DNA from: Candidatus Solirubrobacter pratensis
GTDB lineage: Bacteria; Actinomycetota; Thermoleophilia; Solirubrobacterales; Solirubrobacteraceae
Length of the DNA stretch: 43,980 nt
Assembly: GCF_000425945.1 (NCBI RefSeq)
Contig: NZ_AUEK01000021.1
Coordinates: 1 to 43,980, forward strand
Reading direction: 5' to 3'
Positions 1 to 7,529 of the stretch are shown here, one piece after another (the stretch's first letter is position 1; the number at the start of each line of letters is the position of its first letter). The notes below the pieces were generated by a model that saw nothing but the letters and a program-made list of their open reading frames with translations, searched no databases and was not told where the DNA came from. Made by a program: the position numbers and the translations under genes.

Positions 1-1
1 C

Positions 2-118
2 CGCGAGGTCGCCACGGTCCTCGGGCGCGCCGCACTGAAGTGCGGCTTCCGCCCGGGCGCCGGCGTGCCGGTCGCGGCGGCGCACCAGGTCTTCGACGGG
101 CTGGCCGAGGCGGCGTAG
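2..118 (+). CDS. C-terminal fragment of an unidentified protein (truncated by window edge)
   Basis: An open frame runs from the window edge to a TAG at 116-118 and encodes about 38 residues, including LKCGFRPGAGVPVAAAHQVF. Third codon positions are almost all G or C, as in the neighbouring genes, so this is probably the end of a real gene whose start lies outside the window. The fragment is too short to assign a family. It is followed by about 700 bp with no convincing gene. Confidence 0.55.
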   Translation, partial: REVATVLGRAALKCGFRPGAGVPVAAAHQVFDGLAEAA

Positions 119-821
119 GCACGGGGGCGCGGGGGGCGGGGCGCCGCGGGGCGCGATCGCCGCCGCGGGGCGCGATCCCCCGCCGCGGAGCGCGATCCCC
201 CGCCGCGGAGCGCGATCCCCCGCCGCGGAGCGCGATCCCCCGCCGCGGGGCGCGATCCCCCGCCGCGGGGCGCGATCCCCGGCCGCGGGCCGCAAGCACC
301 GTTGGCGCCCCCGCGCGATCCGCGGCCGCCGCGATGCTCCGCCGCCGGCCGCCGCGATTCCGCCGCGGGCCGCGATCCCCGCCGCCGCGATTCCAGGCGG
401 GGCCCTCGGCTACTGCGGCGATCCTCGCCGCCGCCGCGATCTACCGCTGCCCGCGGGAATCCGGCGCCGGCGATCCACGGCGCCCCGCGAGTTCACCACC
501 CCGCGCGCTCCTCCGCCGCTCCTGCGACCCGCGCCCAGCGCCGACGCGATCTCCTCGTGCGGCCCGTCTCTCCCGGCGAACGTCAACTGCGCGTTAGGGG
601 GTGAGACCGATCGCGCCCGATCACGGTGAGCCGGCTCGGCGATCGCGATCGACCGCCTCGCGCGGTGGTGCCGAGGGTGACCTAAGGAGCGTGGGCACCC
701 CCCGCATGCGGTGATCGTCTGGGCACGCGGCTCGCCCCTCGCTCCCCTCACCTGCCGCCGTTGACGTTCACCGGCGCGACGAGGCGCGACGTGCGCGAAC
801 GCGGCTCGCCCCTCGCTCCCC
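119..821. other. Gene-free, repeat-rich intergenic region
   Basis: No frame here has convincing protein character; the frames that stay open are arginine/proline-rich readings of simple repeats. It holds a block of 20-bp tandem repeats (142-300), further degenerate copies of the same CCGCGATC-type words to about 440, and three copies of an element containing GGYGAACGTCRAC (near 577, 750 and 826). The last of these forms the 3' end of the next gene. No tRNA, rRNA or CRISPR structure was seen. Confidence 0.6.
142..300. repeat. 20-bp tandem repeat array
   Basis: Units of the form CGCCGCGGRGCGCGATCCCC follow one another without spacers at 161, 181, 201, 221, 241 and 261. A one-base-shorter copy precedes them at 142 and a degenerate copy follows at 281-300. 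The three central units carry GGAG where the others have GGGG. The absence of unique spacers excludes CRISPR. Each unit contains a GCGATC word, which is also abundant in the gene-free region at 9950-10080. Role unknown. Confidence 0.85.
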
Positions 822-852
822 TCACCCGCCCCCGTCGACGTTCGCCCGCGCC
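725..852. repeat. Direct repeat duplicating the 3' end of the keto-acid cleavage gene
   Basis: Bases 725-752 are identical to 799-826 (28 of 28). The homology continues at roughly 20 of 26 positions, to about 778 and 852. The right copy contains the last codons and TGA of the gene at 822-1583. The left copy, read on the minus strand, is a diverged version of the same gene end (VNVNGG-type in place of ANVDGG) with no gene body attached. This looks like a short 74-bp-offset tandem duplication. Confidence 0.7.
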
Positions 853-1583
853 AACAGCGCGGCATTCCCCGGCGCAAGCGACCCGTCGCGCAGCACGAGC
901 ACGTCCTCGAGCCCGATCCGGACGTCGTGCCCGCGCGCTCGCGCCGCGTCGATCACCGCGTACGTCGCCGGCCCGTAGCCGTGGTGCAGCCGCGGGGTGG
1001 GTATCGCGGCTCGGTTGAGGACCGCGTCGATGGCCGCGGCCCGCGCGATCGCGTCCTCCGGCGACTCGTCGTGCGGCTCCACGAGGATGCGCCGGACCGG
1101 CAGGTGCCGCCGGCCGCGCCCGTGCGAGCCCGCGCCCCAGGACTCGACCAGGCCGCTGCCCGCGAGCGCCTCGGCGTCCTCGACCGACCAGAGCCCCGCC
1201 TCGACCTCGATCCCTCGCTCGCCCAGCAGCGCGATCAGCTCCTCCCAGCCCGGCTCGGAGAAGTTCACCGAGCAGAGGTCCGGACGCTCCGTCCAGCCCG
1301 AGATCAGGCGCAGTCGCTCCGCGGCGTCGCCGCCCGTGATCCAGACGCCGGTCGACAGCGACAGCTCGAGACGCGGCGCCGCGACCCGGATCGCGTGCAC
1401 CGCCGCGGCGACCGCCGCCGGCTCGAGCGTCTCGGCGCCGTCCCCGTCTCGCGGGTGGACGTGGACCGAGCCCGCGCCCGCCGACACCACCGCACGCGCG
1501 TCGTGCTCGAGCTGCTCCGGCGTGACCGGTAACGCCGAGTGCTCCTCCGGCGCCCGACTCCCGTTCAGGCAGGCCTGGATCAC
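822..1583 (-). CDS. Beta-keto acid cleavage enzyme family protein (BKACE, DUF849)
   Basis: A 253-residue member of the BKACE family. These are zinc enzymes that split a beta-keto acid using acetyl-CoA to give acetoacetate and a new CoA ester; the founding member is 3-keto-5-aminohexanoate cleavage enzyme. Family signatures seen are QACLNGSR at the N-terminus, the metal-ligand segment VHVHPRD, EAGLWS, and near the C-terminus HGYGPATYAVIDAA followed by HDVRIGLEDVL. It is shorter than the second BKACE in this window (304 residues), mostly through missing insertions, but all core motifs are present. It is the last gene of a minus-strand run behind the spermidine-synthase-like pair, 16 bp downstream. 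Substrate unknown. The stop lies inside a duplicated direct repeat. Confidence 0.85.
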   Translation of the reverse strand: MIQACLNGSRAPEEHSALPVTPEQLEHDARAVVSAGAGSVHVHPRDGDGAETLEPAAVAAAVHAIRVAAPRLELSLSTGVWITGGDAAERLRLISGWTERPDLCSVNFSEPGWEELIALLGERGIEVEAGLWSVEDAEALAGSGLVESWGAGSHGRGRRHLPVRRILVEPHDESPEDAIARAAAIDAVLNRAAIPTPRLHHGYGPATYAVIDAARARGHDVRIGLEDVLVLRDGSLAPGNAALLARANVDGGG

Positions 1584-1599
1584 GCGCGGCGCCCCCGCC

Positions 1600-2208
1600 T
1601 CATCGCCGCGCCCCCGGCACCGCCGCCAGCGCCAGCAGGGCCGCTGCGATCAGGAAGGTCCAGCGCGTCCCCACGAGCGGGATCAGCACCAGCGCGGCCG
1701 CGAACGTGCCGACGAGCCCGCCGGCGGTCGAGAGCGCGTAGAGGCGCCCGGTGACGTCGCCGGCGTCCTCGACCGCTCGCACGCGCAGCCGGATCGCCCA
1801 CGGCGAGACCGCCCCGAGCACGAGCACCGGCGGCCCGACGAGCACGAGCGCGACGAGCAGCGACCCGGCGAGCTCCTGCAGCCGGTCCTCGGTCAGCCCG
1901 AGCAGCGGGATCGCCACGAGCGGGATCAGCGCCACGAGCGCCGCGCCCGCGAGCGCGGTGAGGGCGAGCCCGCGTGCCGACGGATGGCGATCGGCGAGGC
2001 GACCGCCGAGCCAGTACCCGCCGGCGAGCGCGAGCAGCACGACCGCGATCGTGTTCGCCCACACGACCGTGGACGCGCCGAATGCGGGCGCCACCAGCCG
2101 CTGGGCCGCGATCTCCGCCGCCAGCGTCGCGACGCCCGCCGTGAACACCACGAGCTCGACGAACGTCCAGCGCCGCTCGCGGCGGCCGGCGACGACGGCG
2201 TCGGTCAC
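1600..2208 (-). CDS. Membrane-only paralog of the spermidine-synthase-like fused protein
   Basis: A 202-residue integral membrane protein of about 5-6 hydrophobic helices. It is colinear with the N-terminal membrane half of the gene just upstream: both share the AAEIAAxRL segment, FGASTVVWANTIAVVL, a GGRLADR loop, GAVSPWAxRLR and a GRLYAxSTAG segment. It ends where the upstream protein passes into its soluble domain, so the methyltransferase/spermidine-synthase fold is absent. The GTG start overlaps the upstream TGA by 4 bp (GTGA), indicating translational coupling. It may be a separately encoded membrane partner or a truncated tandem duplicate. The reading frame is intact, which argues against recent decay. 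Confidence 0.75.
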   Translation of the reverse strand: MTDAVVAGRRERRWTFVELVVFTAGVATLAAEIAAQRLVAPAFGASTVVWANTIAVVLLALAGGYWLGGRLADRHPSARGLALTALAGAALVALIPLVAIPLLGLTEDRLQELAGSLLVALVLVGPPVLVLGAVSPWAIRLRVRAVEDAGDVTGRLYALSTAGGLVGTFAAALVLIPLVGTRWTFLIAAALLALAAVPGARR

Positions 2209-3713
2209 CCGCCCGCCTCCCCCGCGGCGTAGCGCACGATCGAGGTGTCGATCAGCCACTCGACCGGCGCGCGATCGTCGGTGAAGACCTCGCCGCCGCG
2301 CAGCGCCGGCTCGATCCGCTGCCCGGCGGCCAGCGGGCCGAGGTCCGAGGGCATCGCGGCGCCCAGCATCGAGGAGGAGGAGATCGGCGCGTCGGACGCG
2401 ATCAGCATCGTGTTGGTCGGGACGATCGGATCGCGCGCGACGTGCGCGAACACCTTCCCCAGCGTCGCCGACAACGCCTTCTCCAGCGTGTCGGACCCCA
2501 CCGGGTGACCGACGTTGACGATCACCGACCCGCCGGGCCGCAGCCGCTCGCGTGCGATCGAGAAGAACTCCTTCGTCGCCAGGTAGAACGGGATGTACGG
2601 CTGCCGGTACGCGTCGACGAAGATCGAGTCGTAGCGCTCCGGCGTGCGGCGCAGGAACGGCCGGGCGTCCTCGGCGAACTCGCGCAGCTGCGGCCGCGGC
2701 TCCAGCCCGAACCAGCGGCGCCCGATCTCGAACAGCCTGCCGTCGATGTCGACGGCGTCGATCCGCGTGTCCGGGAAGTACTTCGCGTATGCCCGCGCGA
2801 CCGTGCCGCCCGCCGTCCCGAGCACGGCGATCCTCCCCGGCGGCCGCGGCGCCACCGTGAACGGGAGCACCAGGTAGCCATCCCAGTAGGCGTTCGTCAG
2901 GACCGTGCCCGGCTTCCACAGCGAGTGGATCGCCTGCCCCTCGTTGAGCTCCAGCCGGCGCGAGCCGTCGGGCATCTGGACCACCCGCGCGTACTGGTAC
3001 GGCGTCTCGGTCTCGTACAGCACGCGTCCCATCTCGGCCGGCTTGACCGTCCCCACCGGCAGCGCCAGCGCGGCGAGCAGCACGCCCGGCACCACGAGCC
3101 AGCGGGGCCGCAGCGCCACCGCGGCCGCGAGCGCCGGGATCGCGGCGAGGATCAGGAACGTCCGCTGGGTCCCGACGCCCGGGATCAGCACGAGCGCGGC
3201 GAGGAACGTCCCCGCGAGCGAGCCCGCGGTCGAGATCGCGTAGAGCCTCCCCGCGACCTCGCCGGCCCGGGCGACCTCGACGATCCGCAGCCGCGTCGCC
3301 CACGGCGACACCGCGCCGAGCAGCAGTACCGGCACCGCCACGAGGACGAGCACGCCGAACAGCGACGAGAGGAACGCGCCCGCCGAGAGCGTGTCGAAGG
3401 CCTTCACGCTCAAGGACAGGAACGGGTGGGCGACCAGCGGCACGACCGCGAGCAGCACGCTCGCCAGCAGCACCAGCCCGGCGAGCGCCTCGACCCGAGG
3501 CCGGCGGTCGGCAAGCCGCCCGCCGACGCGGTAGCCGACCGACAGCGCGACCAGCACGACCGCGATCGTGTTCGCCCAGATGACCGTCGAGGCGCCGAAG
3601 AACGGCGCCATCAGCCGCGCCGCCGCGATCTCCGCGCCCAGCGAGCTGACGCCGACCGCGAAGACGAGCACCTCCAGCGGGAGGCGCAGCGTCCGGGCCC
3701 GGAGTGCGGTCAC
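2205..3713 (-). CDS. Fused membrane / spermidine-synthase-like protein
   Basis: 502 residues. Residues 1 to about 220 form multiple membrane helices with GASTVIWANTIAVVL and a GGRLADR loop. About 230-500 form a Rossmann-type spermidine-synthase/methyltransferase domain, with the cofactor loop LGTAGGTVARAYAKYFP, the acidic DAVDID strand end, DAYRQPYIPFYL and a terminal TDDRAPVEWL. Proteins of this architecture are annotated as fused MFS/spermidine synthase; their true substrate is generally unproven, so polyamine synthesis is not implied. The start is GTG at 3713. A TAGCCT -10-like hexamer (3722-3727 on the minus strand) lies 8 nt upstream and no Shine-Dalgarno is visible, so the mRNA may be nearly leaderless. 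Cotranscribed with its membrane-only paralog. Confidence 0.85.
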   Translation of the reverse strand: MTALRARTLRLPLEVLVFAVGVSSLGAEIAAARLMAPFFGASTVIWANTIAVVLVALSVGYRVGGRLADRRPRVEALAGLVLLASVLLAVVPLVAHPFLSLSVKAFDTLSAGAFLSSLFGVLVLVAVPVLLLGAVSPWATRLRIVEVARAGEVAGRLYAISTAGSLAGTFLAALVLIPGVGTQRTFLILAAIPALAAAVALRPRWLVVPGVLLAALALPVGTVKPAEMGRVLYETETPYQYARVVQMPDGSRRLELNEGQAIHSLWKPGTVLTNAYWDGYLVLPFTVAPRPPGRIAVLGTAGGTVARAYAKYFPDTRIDAVDIDGRLFEIGRRWFGLEPRPQLREFAEDARPFLRRTPERYDSIFVDAYRQPYIPFYLATKEFFSIARERLRPGGSVIVNVGHPVGSDTLEKALSATLGKVFAHVARDPIVPTNTMLIASDAPISSSSMLGAAMPSDLGPLAAGQRIEPALRGGEVFTDDRAPVEWLIDTSIVRYAAGEAGG

Positions 3714-3735
3714 CTAGGGCAGGCTAGTGGTCGCC

Positions 3736-3767
3736 GTTCGCGGATACGGCGCATCGCCGGCGAACGC
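3736..3767. terminator. Nested hairpin between rubredoxin and spermidine-synthase-like genes
   Basis: CGTTCGC (3736-3742) pairs with GCGAACG (3761-3767), and inside it CGGCG/CGCCG closes a CAT loop, with a 5-nt bulge on one side. It sits 40 bp beyond the rubredoxin stop, where a terminator for that minus-strand gene would be expected. There is no T-tract, so a factor-dependent or structural role is also possible. Confidence 0.45.
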
Positions 3768-3807
3768 GTCTGCCGCGATGTGTCGTCTCCGCCCGGACGG
3801 CGATCAC

Positions 3808-3987
3808 TCAATCGGCATACGGCGAGAAATCGGCCTTGCGGGCGCCGCATACCGGGCAGAACCAGTCCGCCGGGATCTCCTCGAACGGCGTCCCCGGAGG
3901 GATCCCGCCGTCGGGATCGCCTTCCTCAGGGTCATAGATGAAGCCACACGATTCGCAGATCCACCTCTGCTCCGTCTCCGTCGTCAT
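3808..3987 (-). CDS. Rubredoxin
   Basis: A 59-residue one-iron electron carrier. The two knuckles that bind Fe(SCys)4 are intact: C11-E-S-C14-G-F-I-Y-D-P near the N-terminus and C44-P-V-C47-G near the C-terminus. The [20 protein letters not shown] core that links them is standard for rubredoxin. Start and length match the family (about 52-60 residues). It is cytoplasmic and passes electrons to an oxygenase or peroxide/superoxide-handling partner; no obvious alkane hydroxylase or rubredoxin reductase is adjacent. It is transcribed divergently from the NUDIX gene with only 24 bp between start codons. Confidence 0.95.
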   Translation of the reverse strand: MTTETEQRWICESCGFIYDPEEGDPDGGIPPGTPFEEIPADWFCPVCGARKADFSPYAD

Positions 3988-3999
3988 GTGGGCGGATAT

Positions 4000-4005
4000 T
4001 AGGCT
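4000..4005 (+). promoter_or_regulatory. Probable -10 element (TAGGCT) of a leaderless NUDIX transcript
   Basis: TAGGCT lies exactly 6 nt before the ATG at 4012, with no Shine-Dalgarno between. The same hexamer family and spacing recur before several other genes in the window (see the leaderless-promoter finding). Confidence 0.55.
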
Positions 4006-4011
4006 CCCCTG

Positions 4012-4623
4012 ATGGCGCACGGTCCAGAGCCCGGCACGATCCTCAACGAGGGCGAGCCCACGAAGCCGCGTCAGGCGGCCACGGTGATCGTCCTGCGCGG
4101 CGGGGGCGAGCGGCTCGAGGTCCTGCTCGTCCAGCGCACGCCGAAGGCGCGCTTCATGGGCGGCGCGTGGGTGTTCCCCGGCGGCTCGGTCGACAAGGCC
4201 GACCTCGACGGCCACCGCGCCGCCGCCGTCCGCGAGCTGCGCGAGGAGGCCGGCCTGGTCATCGGGGACCCCACGGCCCTCGTCCCGTTCGCGCGCTGGA
4301 TCACGCCGCCGGAGGTCAGCATCCGCTTCGACACGTGGTTCTTCCTCGCCCGCGCCCCCGAAGGCCAGGAGGCCGACCCGGACGGGCAGGAGATCGTCGA
4401 CGCCCGCTGGTTCGAGCCGGCGCGGGCGATCCAAGGCGGCGAGGCGGGAGACCTCCTGCTCGTCTTCCCGACGATCAAGAACCTCGAGCGGCTCGCGCGC
4501 TTCGACAGCGCCGACGCCCTGCTCGAATGGGCCGCCGGCCGCGAGGTCAAGCCCGTGCAGCCGCGTGTGGAAGGTCAGGGCGAGGCGGCGCGTATCGTCC
4601 TCGACGACGAGGATGCCCTCTGA
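4012..4623 (+). CDS. NUDIX hydrolase
   Basis: A 203-residue hydrolase of the NUDIX superfamily, which cleaves nucleoside-diphosphate-linked compounds using divalent metal. The box is visible at about residues 57-82: [14 protein letters not shown], then [13 protein letters not shown]. The REL-EEAGL metal-binding helix is intact, and the spacing before it is longer than in MutT, as in CoA/ADP-ribose-type members. The N-terminal QAATVIVLR strand and WITPPEV segment are also typical of that larger group. Substrate not assignable. Its last 11 bp overlap the start of the epimerase gene, so the two are probably cotranscribed. Confidence 0.9.
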   Translation: MAHGPEPGTILNEGEPTKPRQAATVIVLRGGGERLEVLLVQRTPKARFMGGAWVFPGGSVDKADLDGHRAAAVRELREEAGLVIGDPTALVPFARWITPPEVSIRFDTWFFLARAPEGQEADPDGQEIVDARWFEPARAIQGGEAGDLLLVFPTIKNLERLARFDSADALLEWAAGREVKPVQPRVEGQGEAARIVLDDEDAL

Positions 4624-5593
4624 GCCGAAGCTGACCGTCGCGGTCACGGGGCCGACGGGAGAGATCGGCCGCGCGTTCCTGCGCGCGCTCGACCGTCGCC
4701 GCAACGTCGGCCGCGTCCTCGGGATGGCGCGCCGCCCGTTCGATCCGCGCGAGCAGGGCCTGCGCAAGACCGAGTACCGCCAGGGCGACGTGCTCGACCG
4801 CGGCGCCGTCGAGGAGCTGGCCGCCGAGGCCGACGTCCTCGTCCACCTCGCGTTCATCGTCCTCGGCGGTCATGCGGAGACGCGTCGCATCAACCTCGAG
4901 GGCTCGCGGCACGTGTTCGCCGCCGCGCGCCAGGTCAGCCGCTTCGTCTACACCTCGTCGGTCGCCGCCTACGGCTTCCATGCCGACAACCCGCAGCCGC
5001 TCACCGAGGACGTCGCGCCGCGCGGCACCGAGGCGTTCTACTACTCCGCCCAGAAGGCGGAGCTCGAGCAGGCGCTGGAGGAGGAGCTGGCCGGCGCGGC
5101 GACCGAGACGTACGTCCTGCGCCCGTGCATCGTCGCCGGGCCCGACGCGCTGGTGCTGATGCGCCAGCTGCCGCAGGCGCGCGTCCCCGGCCCGCTGCGC
5201 AAGGCCGTCCCGCCGGTGCTGCCGGATCCCGGCATCCCGTTCCAGCTCGTGCACCACGACGACGTCGCGAGCGCACTCGTGGCCGCCGTCCGCGGCGCGG
5301 GGGAGCCGGGCGCCTACAACCTCGCGGGCGACGGGACGATCACCCTCGCCGACCTCGCCCGCGCGCTCGGCTGGCACGCGATCGCGGTGCCCGCGCCGCT
5401 CGTCGGCCTGGCCGCCTTCGGCGCAAAGCTGCCGCTCATGCCGAGCCTCGCCCAGTGGGTCAACGCCGCGCGCGTGCCGGTCCTCATGGACACGGCCAAG
5501 GCGAGGCGGCAGCTGCGCTGGCGCCCGCGCCACGACACGCTCGCGACGCTGCGCGAGACCGTCGCCGCGGCGCGCGAGCGCGGCGTCGTCTAG
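4613..5593 (+). CDS. NAD-dependent epimerase/dehydratase (extended SDR)
   Basis: A 326-residue extended short-chain dehydrogenase. The N-terminal nucleotide-binding loop [11 protein letters not shown] follows the first beta strand. The acidic-turn region leads to DVLVHLAF, and the catalytic motifs are YTSSVAAYG and YYSAQKAE (Tyr-x-x-x-Lys). C-terminal sequence such as [12 protein letters not shown] and GAYNLAGDG is typical of NAD(P)-dependent sugar or steroid-type epimerases of the WcaG/3-beta-HSD-like class. I chose the ATG at 4613, which overlaps the NUDIX stop, over an in-frame ATG 48 bp upstream that would lie deep inside that gene. The exact substrate is unknown. It converges on the phosphatase gene with a 4-bp overlap. 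Confidence 0.85.
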   Translation: MPSEPKLTVAVTGPTGEIGRAFLRALDRRRNVGRVLGMARRPFDPREQGLRKTEYRQGDVLDRGAVEELAAEADVLVHLAFIVLGGHAETRRINLEGSRHVFAAARQVSRFVYTSSVAAYGFHADNPQPLTEDVAPRGTEAFYYSAQKAELEQALEEELAGAATETYVLRPCIVAGPDALVLMRQLPQARVPGPLRKAVPPVLPDPGIPFQLVHHDDVASALVAAVRGAGEPGAYNLAGDGTITLADLARALGWHAIAVPAPLVGLAAFGAKLPLMPSLAQWVNAARVPVLMDTAKARRQLRWRPRHDTLATLRETVAAARERGVV

Positions 5594-6351
5594 ATCAGGC
5601 GCGCCCGCAGCGCGGTCACGTCGTCCTCGCCGAAGCCGTGCTCGCCAAGCCACCCGCGCGGCCCGCCGTAGCGGTCGTCGAGCAGCGTGAGGAGGCGGTC
5701 CATCGTCTCCGGCCGCGGCACGTGGACGTCGTCCTCGTCGTCGAGGTCGGCCGCGTAGGTCGGCGTCGAGCGCAGGCGCTCGAGCACCGCCGTGATCCGC
5801 TCGCCGGTCGCGACGTAGTCCTCGATGACCGCGTCGCGCGCGACGCCGACCGCCTCGAGCGCCAGCGCGACGACCACGCCGGTCCGGTCCTTGCCCGCCG
5901 CGCAGTGGACGATCGCGGCGCCCTCGCCGCGCGCGACGTCGCGCAGCGCGGCGACGACCGAGTCCGGCCGGTCGTGCAGGTAGCCGAGGTAGGCGCGCAC
6001 CATCGGCGTCTCCTCGAGATCGCCGCCCGAGCGGCGGAAGGGCAGGACGGTCTCCGCGGCGGCGTCCGTGAGGTCGCCGCGCTCCGGATGCAGCGAGCGG
6101 TGGCGGATCTCCACCCGGCCGACCAGCGGTCCGGGACCCTCGAGCCGCAGCTCCGACGTCGTGCGCAGATCGACCACGAGCCGCAGTCCGAGCGCCTCCA
6201 GCGCCGCGACGTCGGTGGGCGTCAGTCCCTGCAGGTTGTCGGTGCGCACGAGCACGCCCTCGCGCGTCGCGCCGCCGCGCGCGAGCGGCAGCCCGCCGAT
6301 GTCGCGCGCGTTCGCCGCGCCCTCGAGTGCCAGCCAGCGCCGCACCGCCAC
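5590..6351 (-). CDS. Tyrosine/lipid phosphatase, PtpB-like (Y_phosphatase3)
   Basis: A 253-residue phosphatase. The catalytic P-loop is H149-C-A-A-G-K-D-R-T-G, the signature of the PtpB/lipid-phosphatase group, in which Cys150 is the nucleophile and Arg156 binds phosphate. The N-terminal NARDIGGLPL and VVDLRTTSEL segments and the C-terminal helical lid are also typical. I place the start at GTG 6351; GTG 6345 is an equally possible in-frame start. Either way only about 9-15 bp separate it from the divergent gene at 6361, so the two share a very compact promoter. Whether it acts on phosphotyrosine, phosphoserine or phosphoinositide cannot be told from sequence. Confidence 0.88.
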   Translation of the reverse strand: MAVRRWLALEGAANARDIGGLPLARGGATREGVLVRTDNLQGLTPTDVAALEALGLRLVVDLRTTSELRLEGPGPLVGRVEIRHRSLHPERGDLTDAAAETVLPFRRSGGDLEETPMVRAYLGYLHDRPDSVVAALRDVARGEGAAIVHCAAGKDRTGVVVALALEAVGVARDAVIEDYVATGERITAVLERLRSTPTYAADLDDEDDVHVPRPETMDRLLTLLDDRYGGPRGWLGEHGFGEDDVTALRARLI

Positions 6352-6360
6352 AATGCTGGC

Positions 6361-6819
6361 ATGCCCACGCTCGAGGAGCTCGCGGAGCAGGAGGAGCGCC
6401 TGCAGTTCGACCGCTTCGACGACGACGTCGCCTGGGCGCTCGGCGTGCAGCTGCGCGACGCGGCCGCCGCGCGCGGGCTGCCCGTCGCGATCGAGCTGCG
6501 CCGCAACGGCCGCGCGGTCTTCCACGCCGCGCTGCCCGGCAGCGCACCCGACAACGACGCGTGGCTGCTGCGCAAGGCGCGCGTCGTGGACCGCTACGAG
6601 CAGGCCTCCTACCGCGTCGGCGAGGCGGCGCGGCAGGCGGGCAGCACGTTCGAGGAGCAGAGCCGGCTGGACCCCGACCGCTACGCCGCCCACGGCGGCG
6701 CGTTCCCGGTCCGCGTGCGCGGCACCGGCGTCGTCGGCACCGCCGCGGTCTCGGGCCTGCCCCAGGTCGAGGACCACGAGTTCATGGTCGAGCAGCTGGG
6801 CATCTTCCTCAGCCGGTAG
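6361..6819 (+). CDS. UPF0303 / HbpS-like heme-degrading-domain protein
   Basis: 152 residues matching the UPF0303 (YBR137W/HbpS-like) alpha-beta fold. An N-terminal helix (LEELAEQEERLQFDRFD) is followed by ALGVQLRDAAAARGLPVAIEL, the DNDAWLLRKARVVDRYEQAS segment and C-terminal AHGGAFPVRVRGTGVVGTAAVSGLPQ... with the EDHEFMVEQL helix. HbpS in Streptomyces binds and degrades heme and senses redox, but many UPF0303 members have no known role, so heme binding is only a family-level possibility. Start ATG at 6361. Confidence 0.85.
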   Translation: MPTLEELAEQEERLQFDRFDDDVAWALGVQLRDAAAARGLPVAIELRRNGRAVFHAALPGSAPDNDAWLLRKARVVDRYEQASYRVGEAARQAGSTFEEQSRLDPDRYAAHGGAFPVRVRGTGVVGTAAVSGLPQVEDHEFMVEQLGIFLSR

Positions 6820-6910
6820 CGCGGATCCGGTAGCGGCGCACGGCGCCGCGATCGCCGCGATCCACGCAAACGCGCTGGCGACGCACACGGCCCAGCTCGC
6901 GGGCGGCGAC

Positions 6911-7033
6911 ATGCGCGCGTTCGTGGACATGGCGTCCAATCCGGACCGCTTCGAGCGCGGCGTTCAGCGCGCGCTCGACGGCATCGCGATCTCGATCGGG
7001 GAACAACCGCGCGGCGGCAGCGTCTTCCCATGA
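6911..7033 (+). CDS. Possible small protein or gene remnant upstream of the GNAT gene
   Basis: An open frame with strongly biased G/C third positions runs from the end of the UPF0303 gene to TGA at 7031-7033, 4 bp before the GNAT start. The only ATG gives 40 residues beginning MRAFVDMASNPDRFERGVQR. The coding-like composition extends upstream (HANALATHTAQLAGGD) without an ATG or GTG, so this could be the 3' remnant of a longer gene that lost its start, or a small gene with a rare start. No family recognised. Confidence 0.35.
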   Translation: MRAFVDMASNPDRFERGVQRALDGIAISIGEQPRGGSVFP

Positions 7034-7037
7034 GCAG

Positions 7038-7529
7038 ATGCCGCTCGCCCTTCTCCCCCACTACACCGTCCGCGCGCTCGGGCCTGACGACCGCAGCGCG
7101 CTCGCCGTCACGTTCGAGCGCCTCAGCGCGGAGTCGCGCCGGCGCCGCTTCCTCGGCCCCAAGCCGCGGCTGTCGGACCGCGAGCTGACGTTCCTCACCG
7201 ACGTCGACCAGGTCCGCCAGGTCGCGCTCGCCGCGATCGACGAGCGCGACGGGAGCATCGTCGCCGTCGCCCGCTACCACGCGTGGGCGGATCGCGACGA
7301 CGTCGCCGACGTGGCGGTCGCCGTGATCGACGAGTGGCAGGGCTGCCGGCTCGGAACCCGCCTGGCGCGACAGGTGATCCAGCACGCCCGCGCGAACGGC
7401 TTCACCCGGCTGACGGGCACGACCTACTGGGACAACCGGCCCGCACGCCGGATGCTGCGCACGCTCGGCTTCAACACCGTCGCCTTCGACGGCCCGCTGC
7501 TCGACATGGAGATGCGACTAGCCGAGTAG
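7038..7529 (+). CDS. GNAT-family N-acetyltransferase
   Basis: 163 residues of the Gcn5-related acetyltransferase fold. The opening YTVRALGPDDRSAL strand-helix unit and SRRRRFLGPKPRLSD loop resemble the acetyltransferase domain of protein acetyltransferases of the Pat type. Acetyl-CoA is bound by DEWQGCRLGTRLARQVIQHA (Q-x-x-G-x-G/A equivalent), followed by the YWDNRPARRMLRTLGF beta-bulge and helix. Acceptor unknown. Its 3' end overlaps the convergent E1-type gene by 12 bp. Confidence 0.85.
   Translation: MPLALLPHYTVRALGPDDRSALAVTFERLSAESRRRRFLGPKPRLSDRELTFLTDVDQVRQVALAAIDERDGSIVAVARYHAWADRDDVADVAVAVIDEWQGCRLGTRLARQVIQHARANGFTRLTGTTYWDNRPARRMLRTLGFNTVAFDGPLLDMEMRLAE

Noticed and set aside
142..300. 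Possible CRISPR array
   Set aside because: Repeats are contiguous 20-mers without unique spacers, and there is no cas gene in the window.
40..604. Arg/Pro-rich frames in the left gene-free region
   Set aside because: They are translations of the 20-bp tandem repeat and GC-rich filler; no ribosome site, no domain, composition unlike the real genes.
2205..3713. Genuine spermidine synthase
   Set aside because: The fold matches, but membrane-fused members are not established polyamine synthases; no decarboxylase or polyamine operon is adjacent.
4547..6547. Long minus-strand frame antisense to the epimerase and running across the phosphatase and UPF0303 genes
   Set aside because: Low-complexity Arg/Ala/Gly and acidic repeats, without recognisable domains; the epimerase, phosphatase and UPF0303 genes in this interval all show clear motifs in other frames.
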